From Antedon bifida (taxonomy: Eukaryota; Echinodermata; Crinoidea; Comatulida; Antedonidae), in assembly GCA_963402885.1 (NCBI GenBank), contig OY727103.1, forward strand, positions 4,440,501 to 4,504,500: a DNA stretch of 64,000 nt, in the 5' to 3' direction. Shown here piece by piece: positions 1-13,200 of the stretch. The notes beneath the pieces are model-generated. The model had not been told where the DNA came from, made no database searches, and saw only the letters and a program-made list of their open reading frames with translations. Position numbers and translations under genes: made by a program. Position 1 is the first letter of the stretch; every line of letters begins with the position of its first letter.

Positions 1-315
1 GAATTATGGGATAGTAATTATTATAAATTACAAGTTTGGTGCACGGTATGTATTTCCTACTGAATGCTGATTCTAGGTGATTGATCTCTATATCCCGGAA
101 CCCTAACTACATTTCACACCTATCGCTGGTGACTTACATTAAATTACATATTTATTGTACTTAAATATGTAGGTCTCCTACATTTTATATAGGAATTAAA
201 TTGTTTATGCGAGATAAAATTGCCTGAATGCAGGATGCTTGATCGATACATTGACAAAAGAAAAGCATTATGATGAGGGGAAATGATGAAAGATGATTCG
301 GGAATTGAGTCTATT

Positions 316-440
316 TCGTGCCTAGATTACCTGGATAAACCACCATTGGCCTGTTCTCTCCAAAAAGAGAGCTATAACTTGAATATATAATTTTATTAAA
401 TACCCCTATCAGATAATGAACTCTGACCTCAGGTAGGAGC
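316..440 (+). repeat. Dispersed repeat, family A (copy 1)
   Basis: Contains a CCTGGATAAACC-like block followed about 70 bp later by ACCCCTATCAGATAATG. The same two blocks recur at about 14099-14200, and the second also at about 4025-4050. No coding potential is seen. It is probably an old non-autonomous transposon; the ends are not resolved. Confidence 0.5.
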
Positions 441-3096
441 TTCTGATTGGTAGACATCCTACCATTAAACTGGAGCTTTCTTGTTATGGTTCAAAATCTG
501 ATTATGGTTACTTTCCATTTAAGTTGTAGGTTACATGTAGCAATGTACTAGTGGGAACGAAGCTTATGCTACCAATAAAAACACCACTGAAACATTTTGT
601 TTACTACGAAACCACCCTAAATCAAATCCAGCTGTCAACATCTAGTATATGACTAATACTGTACTATTCAACCTTATTAAAATTTGATACATATTTTAAT
701 CATCATCACTATTACATCATTAACATACTTTCAATTCACATGAACATCCTTGTTGAAATATTAAAATTCTCAAATTATGTTCGCTTTGCTGGTTATGAAA
801 AACCGCCTGTGTGTGATTGCTCAAGTGTGTATAACAATCTTACTTCCACTTGCCGCTTGCTACTGGATATTGGCAAAATATGTTGTACTAGCTTCCATAC
901 AAGCCAATTGGAAAATTGCATCTTGTATATGCAGAAGTTAATGTCTCAATATAGCTGTGCAATATTTTGTAGAGGGAAGGGTCTTGCCAGTGGTGTAAAA
1001 GCTGTGAACATACACTGGCTAAATCCAAGAGCCTCGGAGGATAAGCGGCCCCCAGAGCATAAGCAACCCCAATGCAAATATCCAGTGTTTAGAGTAATAA
1101 ACCAGAGGTCTTTTGGAAAAAATGACAATGGAGGCAGCAAACATTAGCTAGTTTGAAAATGTTCATCTACTGAGGCATTAGAAAAATGGTAACTAGAAAA
1201 TTTCAAGTTTGATACGGTTTCAAGAAATGCGTATATCGTTTCTCCCTGTTATCAGTTTCTTGCCCGTATATAATATAGGAAATATTAATTGCAATTTACA
1301 TTTTCTTCTGTTACCTACGGTAATCCTCTTTTGAATGTTGTATAGTTTAATTATCATAAACAAACAATGAAACAAGCTCACAGTATGTTTGATTATGGTT
1401 TCTTTTGTAAACAGAAACGTGAAGTTTTTCTTTTTACTATTTGCGTAGTCTAGTAACAAGGTCATGTGAGAAAGTTGATCTGATAAACACATATCAGAAT
1501 TATGTGTATGTTCACATAGAGCTATTATATGCTTTCGTATTGTAAAGCACATTATAATGTACGTTGAAATAACGTGTGTTCAGACTCGGACTAACTTAAG
1601 GGTTGAAATTTGTGTATGCAGCCATTTAAGATTTGATTGGTTTGAGTTCAAAATTGTTGACGCATTTTTTTATGTATCATACTTAGCATACAAATCTTGT
1701 ACCTTGAGCTTTCGTAGCCAGCATGTCAGTGTTGTAAAAGGTACTAATCTATTCCTATGGAGTTGGAGTATGCCATAATAATGCCTATAGGCCTTGTGCT
1801 AAAATAAAAGTTTTTGTGATCAGTTCCAAAAATATACCATTCTTGCAGTGTTTCATTTTGCAAGTAAGAAATGCGGTCTTCAAACTCTAGGTCGTCATTG
1901 GCTTTGAAGGAAACCAAATCATTTTCTATGATTTTGTTTTGTGTTATGAATGAATGAATAATTTTTGTTTTAAATGTCCCTTTATGGATAAAGTTGGAAA
2001 TGGACTTATACTCAAGTGTAATGACTAGCTACCTTATTTTGCACAATATTTTGCGTGCTTGTAGTAAAACACTTGGAAACCGTCAGCTCATAGTATGCCT
2101 TGGTAGTACGTAGTGGTTTTTATGAGGAATGTCTACTGATAGCTCCTTCTGGCTTTTTTTAATAAAGCAAGATTTCATTGGTTGAGCAACTCTGAATAGA
2201 TTCTTCGAAGCAAGAGGAACTCGCTGGACTGAAAGCTTTGCTGGAGGTGTATTAGTATTTTCCATATGACTTGTTCTATTCATCCGCAATGCTACATATT
2301 GTACCGTTTTAGAAACGCTGCATTACTTTACACATCCTCTTTCAGTGAGGGCGTATCGGGCTAGCCAACTACAAGAAGCTTAACCTTACCAGCAAATTAC
2401 GTTGAGTAAATAAGCTTAAGCTATATACAGTTTATTGCGTACTATAACAACATTTGTTCATCTTTTGGAGACGTTTCAAGATTTTTAATTTGGTTTTCAT
2501 TTTGATTTGATATTTGCCAAGACATTCCTGGTAGGTTTTTTTTTTCAATAACATTTTTTCGAAAAATTTAATAATTTAATGAGTGCTAAAATATTACTCT
2601 AAAAATGTACATTATAGATATAACTAGGTATTAATTTGATAGAGATTATAAAAGACTTATAACCGGCAAGAAGATTGTCATGGTTTTATAGGTTTTGGTA
2701 AATTGTGTTAATGAATTGGAGATATACACAGGTTGTTGTTTGTCCTTCATGATATGCCGTATTATATGCCCAATTGTGTCGGCCATCTTGGTTGTATTGT
2801 GTTTGTGAAATGTATGTTTTTATTGGCGCAACAGGCTGTGTACAGATATTTGAAAAGAGTCGTTCAGGCGGAAAGATTGTAAAAAGAATGGTTAGAACCA
2901 CAACCTGGTGCTGTGAGAAAACTCACACAGGTTATGTGACAGGTTTTACTGACGTTTCCGAAAACATGGAATATTTTTTTATTTTTATTGCCATAAACAC
3001 TTATTAATTAGTATTCATTGGTAGAAATAATTAAATAATTACTGTAAAAATTATATTATATCAATACTCTACACTATGGGCGTAGTAACTACATAC

Positions 3097-3230
3097 TGTG
3101 GAATCTCTATTAAAGGACATCTTCGGCACCCAACAAAGTTCTCCTTTAATAGGCTTGTCCCATAATTATGTTTGATACCCAACAAAATTTCCCTTCAATA
3201 GCTGGTATGTCCCATGGTTAGGAGTTGTTC
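3097..3230 (+). repeat. Inverted-repeat element, family B (degenerate copy)
   Basis: Begins ACTGTGGAATCTCTATTAAA and contains the CCTTTAATAGG motif in opposite orientation, as in the intact copy at 17736-17896. The right end is eroded. Confidence 0.5.
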
Positions 3231-3461
3231 ATAATTATTAAAACCATGGTTTGAATAATAATATCAATGTTACAAAATAATGTTTTAATTCATTTTTCAA
3301 TTAACTACAGTAAGTACAAAATAAGGTGTACATTTTCTATATTTAGGTCAAGTAGATCATACTAAGCTTGTTGTCGAGTTTGATGATTGTAGATTAGCCT
3401 TTGAATTACTGTATTAAAAAATATATCCTGGATGAGAAAAATATCAGAATATTAAGAACAG

Positions 3462-3598
3462 GGGGCGGATCCAGTGGGCGATAGGGGCGGATCCAGTGGG
3501 CGATAGGGGCGGATCCAGTGGGTGATATGGGCGGATCCAGTGGGCGATATGGGCGGATCCAGTGGGCGATAGGGGCGGATCCAGTGGGTGATATGGGC
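3462..3598. repeat. 22-bp minisatellite, about 6 units
   Basis: Six head-to-tail units of GGGCGGATCCAGTGGGYGAT plus two bases. The GGATCC core recurs at an exact 22-bp spacing from 3469 to 3582. Units differ mainly by C/T in GGGCGAT versus GGGTGAT and by an AGG/TGG junction. The GC-rich array stands out in AT-rich surroundings. An open frame runs through it on the minus strand, but 22 is not a multiple of three, so the frame is a by-product of the repeat. Confidence 0.95.
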
Positions 3599-6500
3599 GT
3601 GCACTTGCTCTTCCCTTTTGGCAGCTAAAATGAAATTATAAAACTTAGGAAAGCGGCAAAATAATAGCACAGTTGAATCAAGCAGCCAGATTGCGAAGTG
3701 TTCAGAACATTGATTTTTTAAGAAAACAAGATTTCGAATGCCTTGCCACGTTATACTCTCGTAGTAGTAGTATGCTGGTGACCTGTTAATATAATTACTA
3801 TTGGAATTATTTAACGAATACCCGGAGTACGTAAGGTGAAAACGCAGCTGTTTTTGCACAGACTGCTTTGTATTCCTTTCTATTTCTTTACTATTAATGA
3901 CACAAAAATGCTAGCTTGTTTAAAAGTACACAGTTCTACCGAGAAAAGTCATGTTTTATGTGTATAATTAAAAAAAAAACAAATATATCGTGCCTAGCCC
4001 ACCTAACCGACAATAGATACATGTTGAGGACCCCTATCGGATAATGGTATCATCCGCAAACCGCTCCCTCAAGTGATATTTCCTATTCTGATAAAAAGTT
4101 GTCCCCAAAACAGAGTCAGTGTTTAAGAGTATACATTTTTTTTTTATTTGTTTCAAATTTATATTAGTAATATATTGACCTTCGGATTTGTGTTTTTTGT
4201 TTCATATATAATAACTGTTTAAATGATAGAGAGATAATTATACTAATAATTATGTAAAATCTATAATGAATAAATAATTATGATTGGTACCTTAATAGTC
4301 TAATTAAATATTTAATGTGTAATTTAAAATTAATTTTATTCGCAATTATTTTCTATTGAGATAATAAATAATCACACTCCACAAAAAATAGAGATTCAAT
4401 TAAATGTTATCGTCCTATATATTTACACAATACAATTTTGTTTGGATTTTTTTTTTCAATTGAGATCTTACTGAATAATTACACTAACAAATTACTTAAT
4501 ATTAGATAAGAATCAAATGCTAATTTATGGAAGATATATAATTTTCTTTTCGTAAAATTGTAAATTATTTTTAAAAGAAAGTCTTTTGTTGTAGGAAATA
4601 GAAATGCTGCGTTCTTGTTTATTGATTATCGTGTTCATAATTTTCTCATTATGCTAAACTAAGGATGTTGATTTTACTTAGCAATGCTATGAAATTAACC
4701 ATAAAATAAAGTCTATTCTTGAATTACAATGGGCGTGACTTTGAAAACACGTTTATTGATCCAGCCAACAAGCTTGTATCGTTCAATGGGGCTTCCTTTA
4801 TCACCAACTTGTATTCATAGTTTTAATGTATTTTATTTACTGACGACTCTCAGTTGCAAAGCTGTGGTAGCTTTGTATTGTGGAAGGCCTATAGATGTTT
4901 TGTGTACTGTAAACAATACTGTGTGATTCACACTGGGTTTTGAATTTAACACTTGTATTGTGGCCATTCAGGTCCGCTGAAGCATCTCTCTGGGAGTGGC
5001 TATAGGAAAAAATCAATTGAATTTTTACACCTTTTGGTCTTCAGTTGTATTTACTATGCTGTAGTGTTAACAACTAGGAATAGTAATTTTCAGTAAAGCT
5101 TATCAATTTGCTCATCAAAATGTAAGTACTGTATATAACTAGAGTGTAGTTAATATTGAGCAGATTAAAAAATGGGTACCGGTAGGGGAGGGACCCTGGC
5201 CTGTATTCACTATAGACTTACTGTAGGTGAGATATTTCCCCTTAATTTAAATGAAGTCAATAAATATTAAGGATTTCCAAAAGTGGTATTCACTTAGATA
5301 GGAGATTTCTTTTTAAATGTTATGCCGCCGTTATGTAATAAAACGGTTGGATAAAAAAAATATGTCTATATGAAACATTTAATTTCAGTTATTTTCTTTT
5401 TGTTGTATTAACTTATAGGAATCCTTAGTTGCTATGCAACGAATGCGTTAATAATTAGGTACATAGAAATCAATTTTGATGTCTTCTACATTTTAGTTGA
5501 TGTGAAGTGTACTGTAATTTATTTCAATTTATTCCAAAGAGTATTAGAATCATAATATATGACTTCTAAAAAAGTTTGTGACCAAATGCTTTGAAAGAGC
5601 AAAATAGATTGGAAATTTTACGCATGATACATCATGTAAAAAAACTTCTATTTTTAATATCTTTACTACATTTGGTAAAAAATGCAATGCAATTTTCTCA
5701 AAATTTTGGATGAATTGTCACCATAATCTTTATCTCAAGTAGAGAGCTTTCGGTTTGCGAAGGCCGACGACCAAACTATATCATGTTAGTTCATTGTGTG
5801 TGTACGAAATATTTGGACTTGTGTCCTCGCTCCTCAGACGATGAACGACGACACATCAATTGACCTAACCTAGGTTGGTTCTCTATCTTTGGCTCCCTAT
5901 TAATAATCGAAAAAAGCGTGATGACCTACTGTAGAATGTAATATGATGGACAATTTTACAACATGCATTTAGGGGTTGTATCGGAATATACGCCCTTGTC
6001 TTTGCTGTTTTCGTATCTTATTTAAAATATATATAACCTACTGTACAGCGAGGTTTCCAAGTGTTTATCGTATCCCACTAAGGTTTAGCCCGGTTAACAC
6101 TGGCAGAAATATGTTCCCGCACTGTTCCACATTGAATAGAGCTGATGGTATATTCTTTTTAGAAGAAATTTTCAGGCCAACCATTTAGTTAAATACCATC
6201 AAATAATATCATACATTAATACATGATTCATATGTTGAGATTTTAATAGCTATATTGAAATTCAAATAATTTTTATGGATATGGAAATATATTCATAAAA
6301 TAATACTATTCATTAGGTTTTTAGTAGATTGGTATTGATGTTTTGTGTAATACACAGTAATAATAATTGTGGATTATTAGTTGTAGAGTGTGTCTGTAAA
6401 GACTAGAAGAATTTGTTAATAAAACTGTATGTTTACAATCACAAGATGACAAAATATATATTCTATAAATATCTTATCTATACTTAGCTCTCATCATTGT

Positions 6501-9500
6501 CAATCAAATTTTTGATATATATTATATACCGTATGATGATGATTTTTACCAAAGACCCCATCCATATACTTACGCATTTACACCATTTTTCGGCTCCAAA
6601 CTACAGCTAGTTTTCCTAGTATGCTCTCATCATTGTCAAATTATAAATATATACATACATTACATACAGTAACTTTATGACTTACTGACAGTTTCATAGA
6701 CCTCATATACTATAATATTTTTCAAATTAAATTTTGGCGGCAAACATGTTTAATATCTTTATCTAATCTTTTCATAATATCTCCTACTAGTTCATTATCT
6801 GAGTCAATTTTCATGGTAAATGTAGTATTAGCAATATTTACATAAATCTTTACTGTATATGGAAGTTTTAACTTTTTTAAACATCATGAAGCCAAATTAA
6901 GTGTGACTAAATATCTACATTTGATTTACCGGTTCTTTTTGTAGTATAAAGATGAATTAACTTCATTGACCTTTTACAAAAAGTTCATTGATCACTGTGG
7001 TAGGCTATCTTTGCACTTTGGACTTGATAAAACATTAAAATCATAAACCCAGTCATAGGATAGTCTAGTCTGACTATAATCACAATATCTGAAGGCAAGC
7101 TTCAAATTTAATAGTACGATAAGCTTATAGTTCCACACTTAAAACTTTTTGAAAGTGAAAAATATGTAAACTTTGAAGTGTTCCACTCAGTGGTCGTTGA
7201 CAGAGACGGCAACAGAGGTTTTTAATATTGTTTTAAAATAATCAGTAGTTTCGTCAAAGGTTGGTATTAACTATTTACATTATGTTTCAATTTACTACTA
7301 GGTGGCACTGTATGCTAGACTTGTTAATGTAATTATGTTGACGAATGTAGATCTGAGGAATCATGGGAAGGTTAATTGCTTAATGTACAGACATTTTAAG
7401 TGAGCGTTGTACAGTATGACTCGTTTATCTCGTGTGTAGAAATAAAGACACAGGTCCACACACGAGCATATTTAGGATAAAATTATTAGATAAAATTATA
7501 TCTTCATTAGGGTTCCGTAGCTATATTTGTCACACACCTAGGAGAAAGAGAATTAGTTTGAATTGGATTTTAGACTTTACAGTAGGCTTGTATCTTGTAT
7601 ATCTTGTATAAACCTGGTATGAGGTTCAAAAGGTCCCAAACTCTTTTTTTAAATCATTAATTAAACACATTGACTGTTTTTGAATAGTTCTAGGGCAGTA
7701 GCCACCAGTTAGGCCCTACAATTGGTAAGGTTTGGACAGAGGCCTTGCCCTGCACAGGTGATTGCGACCATTGCACCACTCATTTTTTTTGGTATGGAAC
7801 TGAGTTAATTTTATTCTCCATGTTTAAGTGCATAATAGTTAATTTAAACTGATTATTTTATTATAAAAGATTTTTTAAAGTTACTGTAGTATAAAATTAC
7901 CAACATGTTTTATGATTGTTTAGTAGTTTTTATTCATTACGTAATTATGAAATACTTGTATGGCATCTTCTGTGTATTTAAAATCGAAATCTACATAATG
8001 ACGAAGTTCAAATTTGTTAAGCATAGAATTGCATGAATAGAGCTTTTGTACTGCATGCTTACTGAATAGTTATCCCATCTACTGTGCCATTGAATAAAAT
8101 AAAAAAATTGGTATTGATTGGAGCAAGGCCATTGTATAGGCTGCCGTGATCAATGCCCTAAAATTAAATATTAAAATCTCATATTTAAATTAGGCCAACA
8201 CAATCGGTAGTAGCTTGATAGAATACGATATTTATGGTTGATTTTGTATGCGCGTTAGATGCATGAGGGGTTGTATGCATATTCAGCTATTGTTTGTCGC
8301 AGCAGGTCAATATTTTGTAGCCTACTACGTTACAGATGTATTGATTGAATAGTGACGCCAAGCCAAACAACTACCACAAGCATCGCCGCGCTTATGAATT
8401 ACTATCAATTCTATATGCAGCTTCGTTTGGCAATTATCTTATATGAATGGTAAAATATGTTAGATTTAAGGGTGGAGTTTATATGTTGAATTTCTGTCTT
8501 TGTTTTAATACCGCGAGTCGATTTTTTACAGTAATAGAAAACAAATTTAATACCACTTTTATTTGTATACAACTTTTATCTTTTTTAATCACTTTATATT
8601 TTACATATATTTTAATATGTGTTGGCAAAATAAAGCCAGTACTGGACCCACAGCATCCAGCATTAGGCAGTTGCATTAACGGTTTATTTTCACCACAAGT
8701 CCTACCCCCTCCCCTTATCCACTGGCACAGTTTGTATACTTTGTATTAAAAATTATATTTAAAACATCATTGCCTTCTCTGTTTTGAACTTTTTGCTATG
8801 GTCATGAGAAACATTAAATACTTGAACCGAAGGTGATGGTTCAAATCTCCATACATTTAAGAATGCTATCCAATCACTTGTACTGTAATGCATTTAAATC
8901 GCTGATTTCGCATTTTTTTGTTATTATACTGTATAACAAAACCTGTTTCCATTTCTTTGCAGATATACTTATTATGTAGAGTGGTTTTAACCTATAATGA
9001 TCATAATGATTCGGTGAAATGTTCACGTATAATGCCATTATATATTTATAAACCTACTCTATTATTCATACATTTCTCAAGTTAAACGTGGAGAAAAGTT
9101 ATGAATGGTTGCGAATTGTGAACTGATCATAACCTTGATATCGCATCTTTCGCAACAAGAACAGCGCACTTAAATGAGAATAAATAACGGTTAATAGTGT
9201 ATTATCGCTATATTAAAATAGCTTGGACATAATGGCTATCCTCACAAATCATCTCACCGTTGTAAAATATATGTTCTGGCAAATTTATTGCTTAAAAAGA
9301 CAGGAAGTGAACGATTAAAAATGAGTGACTTCCCCCAAATTATTATTAAAATATGTCCACATTTTATTATATAATCTGTATTACTGAATTAATAAAAAGT
9401 ATCGTTGAAATTATAGATGCCATAAAGTATAATTTCTACTATATAACTATTATTCTGTACTCTAGTAAATTTATGAGAGTGGAAAGAATATTTGTATTTA

Positions 9501-10281
9501 AGGGAAATATTAGTACTCACAGTACTGTAAAGCCACTGGGATCTGTCACATAGGACTAAAGTATCGTGACTACCGCCAAAATATAATACTGTACATTGAC
9601 ATGTACCCACCAAATATATAATTTTCATAATGAAAATAAGTAACAAATTGGTGGGTGGGATTAAATTTTATAAATCTATAGCTTTTCACTGTTCAATTAT
9701 AATTACGGTGAATCAGTTTTGACGTCTGCAAATGAATCGTTAAATACCAAAGCCTACTATCACTGTAATTACATAATTACCTATCGTCTAAATACATAGA
9801 TTACAGAGCGTGCCATAGTATATATTTCTATCATAATTTATTGGGTCGTACCTTCATATCCAGCTAGCCGCGCTGCAGCGTTAATGATAAACACTAGTTT
9901 GCGATATTCAATATGTAGAAATGTGTACTGTATAATTAGTATTATTGAATTTCACTGCATCCATAAAAATTAGGTTATAGCAGGCTTGTGACAAATGTGA
10001 CTTCTATAAATAGTATTAATTGTATTGCAATATATTATATATAGCAATATAGGTTACTATGTATAGTTCTTTATTCAAATAAAACCTGATGTTTTCTTAT
10101 TTAATTCTTCCTAGGTGTATTGACTGCATTTCTATATCAATAGTATTCCATAGTTCTATATATAGAATGCATATTCATAAATAATTACTACTAATGATTA
10201 TTTTCAGTAAATGTATAGTTTGTATTGTAACTTTAAAATATTATTCTTTCTTTCCTATGTAATTAATTGATATTTTAACAG
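3599..10281. other. Non-coding, AT-rich; possible upstream intron of the 10282 gene
   Basis: I see no supported exon. Short AT-rich open frames at 4729, 5976, 8447 and 9353 lack domains and splice context. A family A repeat block lies near 4020-4080. Two near-identical CTCTCATCATTGTCAA words lie at about 6489 and 6624. Since the exon at 10282 starts within a codon, at least one upstream exon, coding or untranslated, must be in or before this stretch. Confidence 0.5.
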
Positions 10282-13200
10282 AAAGGAACAAATCCTGAAA
10301 CAACCTAGTAAAAGAAACAATAGTATGGAAAATAAAAATGAGGACATTTATCAACAAATGCTGAACAAAATTGTTCCAAACAAGAACTCTATTCTGCGTG
10401 ATATTCCAACATATACTGTAGCATTAGAACGCTTTTATGGTATGCTTAATTCCGATTGGATAACAATTATTTTCTTATTTCTTTTTACAGAAGCATGCAG
10501 AGAAATACAGACAATGGCAGGAATTCAAGAATCAGCAACGAAACCAGGAGCATCGGTTACTGCAGAAGAAAGTGTTACTGCAGCACGAGCTCATTGAAGC
10601 AAATGACCGGCTACACCAACAGCTACTGGATGAAGATGAACAGAGAAAGATACAGGTGGGTAGAGAGTGAAGCGATTGGTCGATCTGTGAAACATTCAGT
10701 CATGTGATCAAATCCATCATTATTAGGTTAAAAAGACTATTTATAAAAGCATCTTAGCAGTTATAACCTGACCTGGTCCTCAACCCTAGCCATGGTTAAA
10801 AGCAGAAGTATGTCTGTTTGCCCTAAACATAAATGATCGTCGTCGTACACTGCCTACAGCAGGCTTCAAACCCAGAAACACCATTTCACAAGATAGTGGA
10901 AACCTGAAGTATTTCGTTTTTTATCGTGGATGGCTGAACGCTCATTACTGTCTGTGTCTATTTGACATAGGATAGGTCATGTTCATGCAGTTCACTGGTT
11001 TCATGTGGTGGTTAGACTGTTTTCAGGTTTCTAGCACCATGTAAAATCAGTGCATTGTCTGGATATCAACAACTAGGCAGCAGTAGCAGAGATGGCACAA
11101 ATAAACTATTTTGTTTATCTTCGAAGAAGATCACGCATTCAGCTCTGGATACCAACAACTAATCAGAGAAATATGAACTGGAAATAAAAGATACAAAAGT
11201 GTTTTATCCTCAAAGTAGAGCATGTTCATTCAGCTCTGAGAAATAAAATAATTTATGAGTTTTGTGTACTTCAACTGTTTTCAATTGGTTCATAGATTAA
11301 AAGAAAGTCTCTAGCACCATATGAAATCAGTATAAGTATAGAGACTATACAACGGAATTGATGATAACTAGTCTAAAACCCATTCCATACATTGTCTGTT
11401 TTCCAAGATGGGGTGGGACTTTGAAAGAGACTATACAACGAAATTGATGAAAACTAATCTAACCCATTCCATACATTGTCTGTTTTCCAAGATGGGGTGG
11501 GACTTTGAAAGTTGAATGGGGAGAATATTTTCCTGAGTTGAAAGAATGACTCGGCCAGACAAATATAACACATTCATTCACTTTGTTACAAATAGCTCAT
11601 AGTACCTTCCCCCAATTGTGAGGATGGGAGAAAATAATGTATGGCATGTGATAAAAAGAATGAAATGACAAGAATGTGTTATAATTTAGAATAGTATACA
11701 ATTTGGAATTTTTATTAATGCTGTTGGTGCATAAAAACCATGAGAAATGGAAAACTTAGTATTGTGTACAACAATGAATTGAATTTTTCCAACAATTTCA
11801 AAATGGTTGCACTTTCGCTTTGTGAATACCTAAAATTGCATGAACAAATTAACCTTGCAACCACCTATGAGGGAGATTGTGGTTAGCATGGATTATTGGA
11901 TTAAGTGAATTTGAAAGCAAATTGTGAATTGAAAATGTGCAAGACGGTTTATAACCCCTAGGCCTATTGTTATATTCTCATAGCAGTATTTAATACATTG
12001 ATTATGAATATAGCTCTGTCTACACCATCAAACTTTATGTGACAAAAAATTGTGATGTCCATATATGGACATGATGATGTCTATATACTATATTTGGGCA
12101 TATTATTATTTATTTTATTATTATTTATTATACTGGCCGACCTCTTCAGTCAACGACTGGTCTCCCAGAGGGCCCAGTTATGATCAGTGACTGTGATGTA
12201 CTGGTACACCGGGGCAACCCCCTACTCGTCTCCAAAGATGTACTAGGTTCTTTAAAGTGCACATGAGCTAGATGTGTCACAAACTAGACCTACGGTTTAT
12301 AGTCCTTTATCACTACCATATTTGGGCACATCACACTTTGTTATCAGACTAGTTTGATAGTGCAGACAGAGCTTAAGTCTAGTTGGAATCAGATACACAT
12401 TTCATATTTTATAAAATATTTAAATTGAAAACCTGGATGTTATATTTTTGGCACGATCTTGGTTAATTATACCGTATAAACCTATAAAAAAAGCCAAAAG
12501 GCAGAATATATGATGATGTTAAATATAACCTTTAAACACTTTGAATACATGTGTGCTGATCTCTGGCGGGTTTTTGATATTTCCAAGTGTGGTCCTGATC
12601 TCTGGTGTTTTTTGAATACCATGACAGCTGGTGGTGATCTTTGGTGTTTTTTGACCACCAACTGTAGTAGTGATTTTTAGTGATGTTTTTTGAATACCGT
12701 ATAAGTAGGTGGTAAGCTTTTGACACCATCAACTGTGGTAGCTCTGGTGTTTTTTGAATACCATCACAGCTGGTGGTGATCTTCGGATACCACAAATTGT
12801 GGTAGGGATCTCTGGTGGAGATCATGATATTTTCTTGTGTTGGAATTGTGAATCACATGTAATGATACTATAATTATTTCTGAATATTTCTATGAAATGA
12901 ATAGAGTATAACCAGACAATGTAGAAATCAAACAAGTATACTGTACTGTATTGATCCAAGAAAACCACAATTGTTGTCATTTTTATGCATTTTACCATAG
13001 TTTTTCTTTCTTGTGGTTTTTGAGCATTCATTGTGAAAACAATACAAAACCACAGAAAAACCAACATCCTCATTAGTAGACCAATTATTAAATAATTTTT
13101 TCAAAAGTAAAATATCGATGTGTTTTAAAAACTGAATTCAAGGTTTCTCCCACCCCTTTACATTTAACTGTCCTTACATTTATAAGATAGAAAAAACCAT

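Larger units (their letters stand above)
1..3460. other. Intergenic or upstream intron; no supported gene
   Basis: No exon with convincing acceptor, frame and donor was found on either strand. A 135-codon open frame at 740-1147 (+) has no domain, no splice context and no compositional bias, so I treat it as chance. Upstream exons of the coiled-coil gene at 10282 could lie here. Repeat-derived segments are at about 316-440 (family with CCCCTATCAGATAATG) and 3097-3225 (family with CTCTATTAAAGG). Confidence 0.5.

Noticed and set aside
740-1147. 135-codon plus-strand open frame near the window start
   Set aside because: No domain, no splice signals in frame, and composition like the surrounding non-coding DNA; its opposite strand is also open, which suggests chance.
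3452-3859. Minus-strand frame with repeated I-x-H-W-I-R-P-Y-R-P-L-D-P-P
   Set aside because: Produced by the 22-bp minisatellite read in successive frames; the rest has no protein character.
12532-13073. Two minus-strand frames with repeated Tyr/Trp/Lys-rich text
   Set aside because: They translate a degenerate non-coding tandem repeat.
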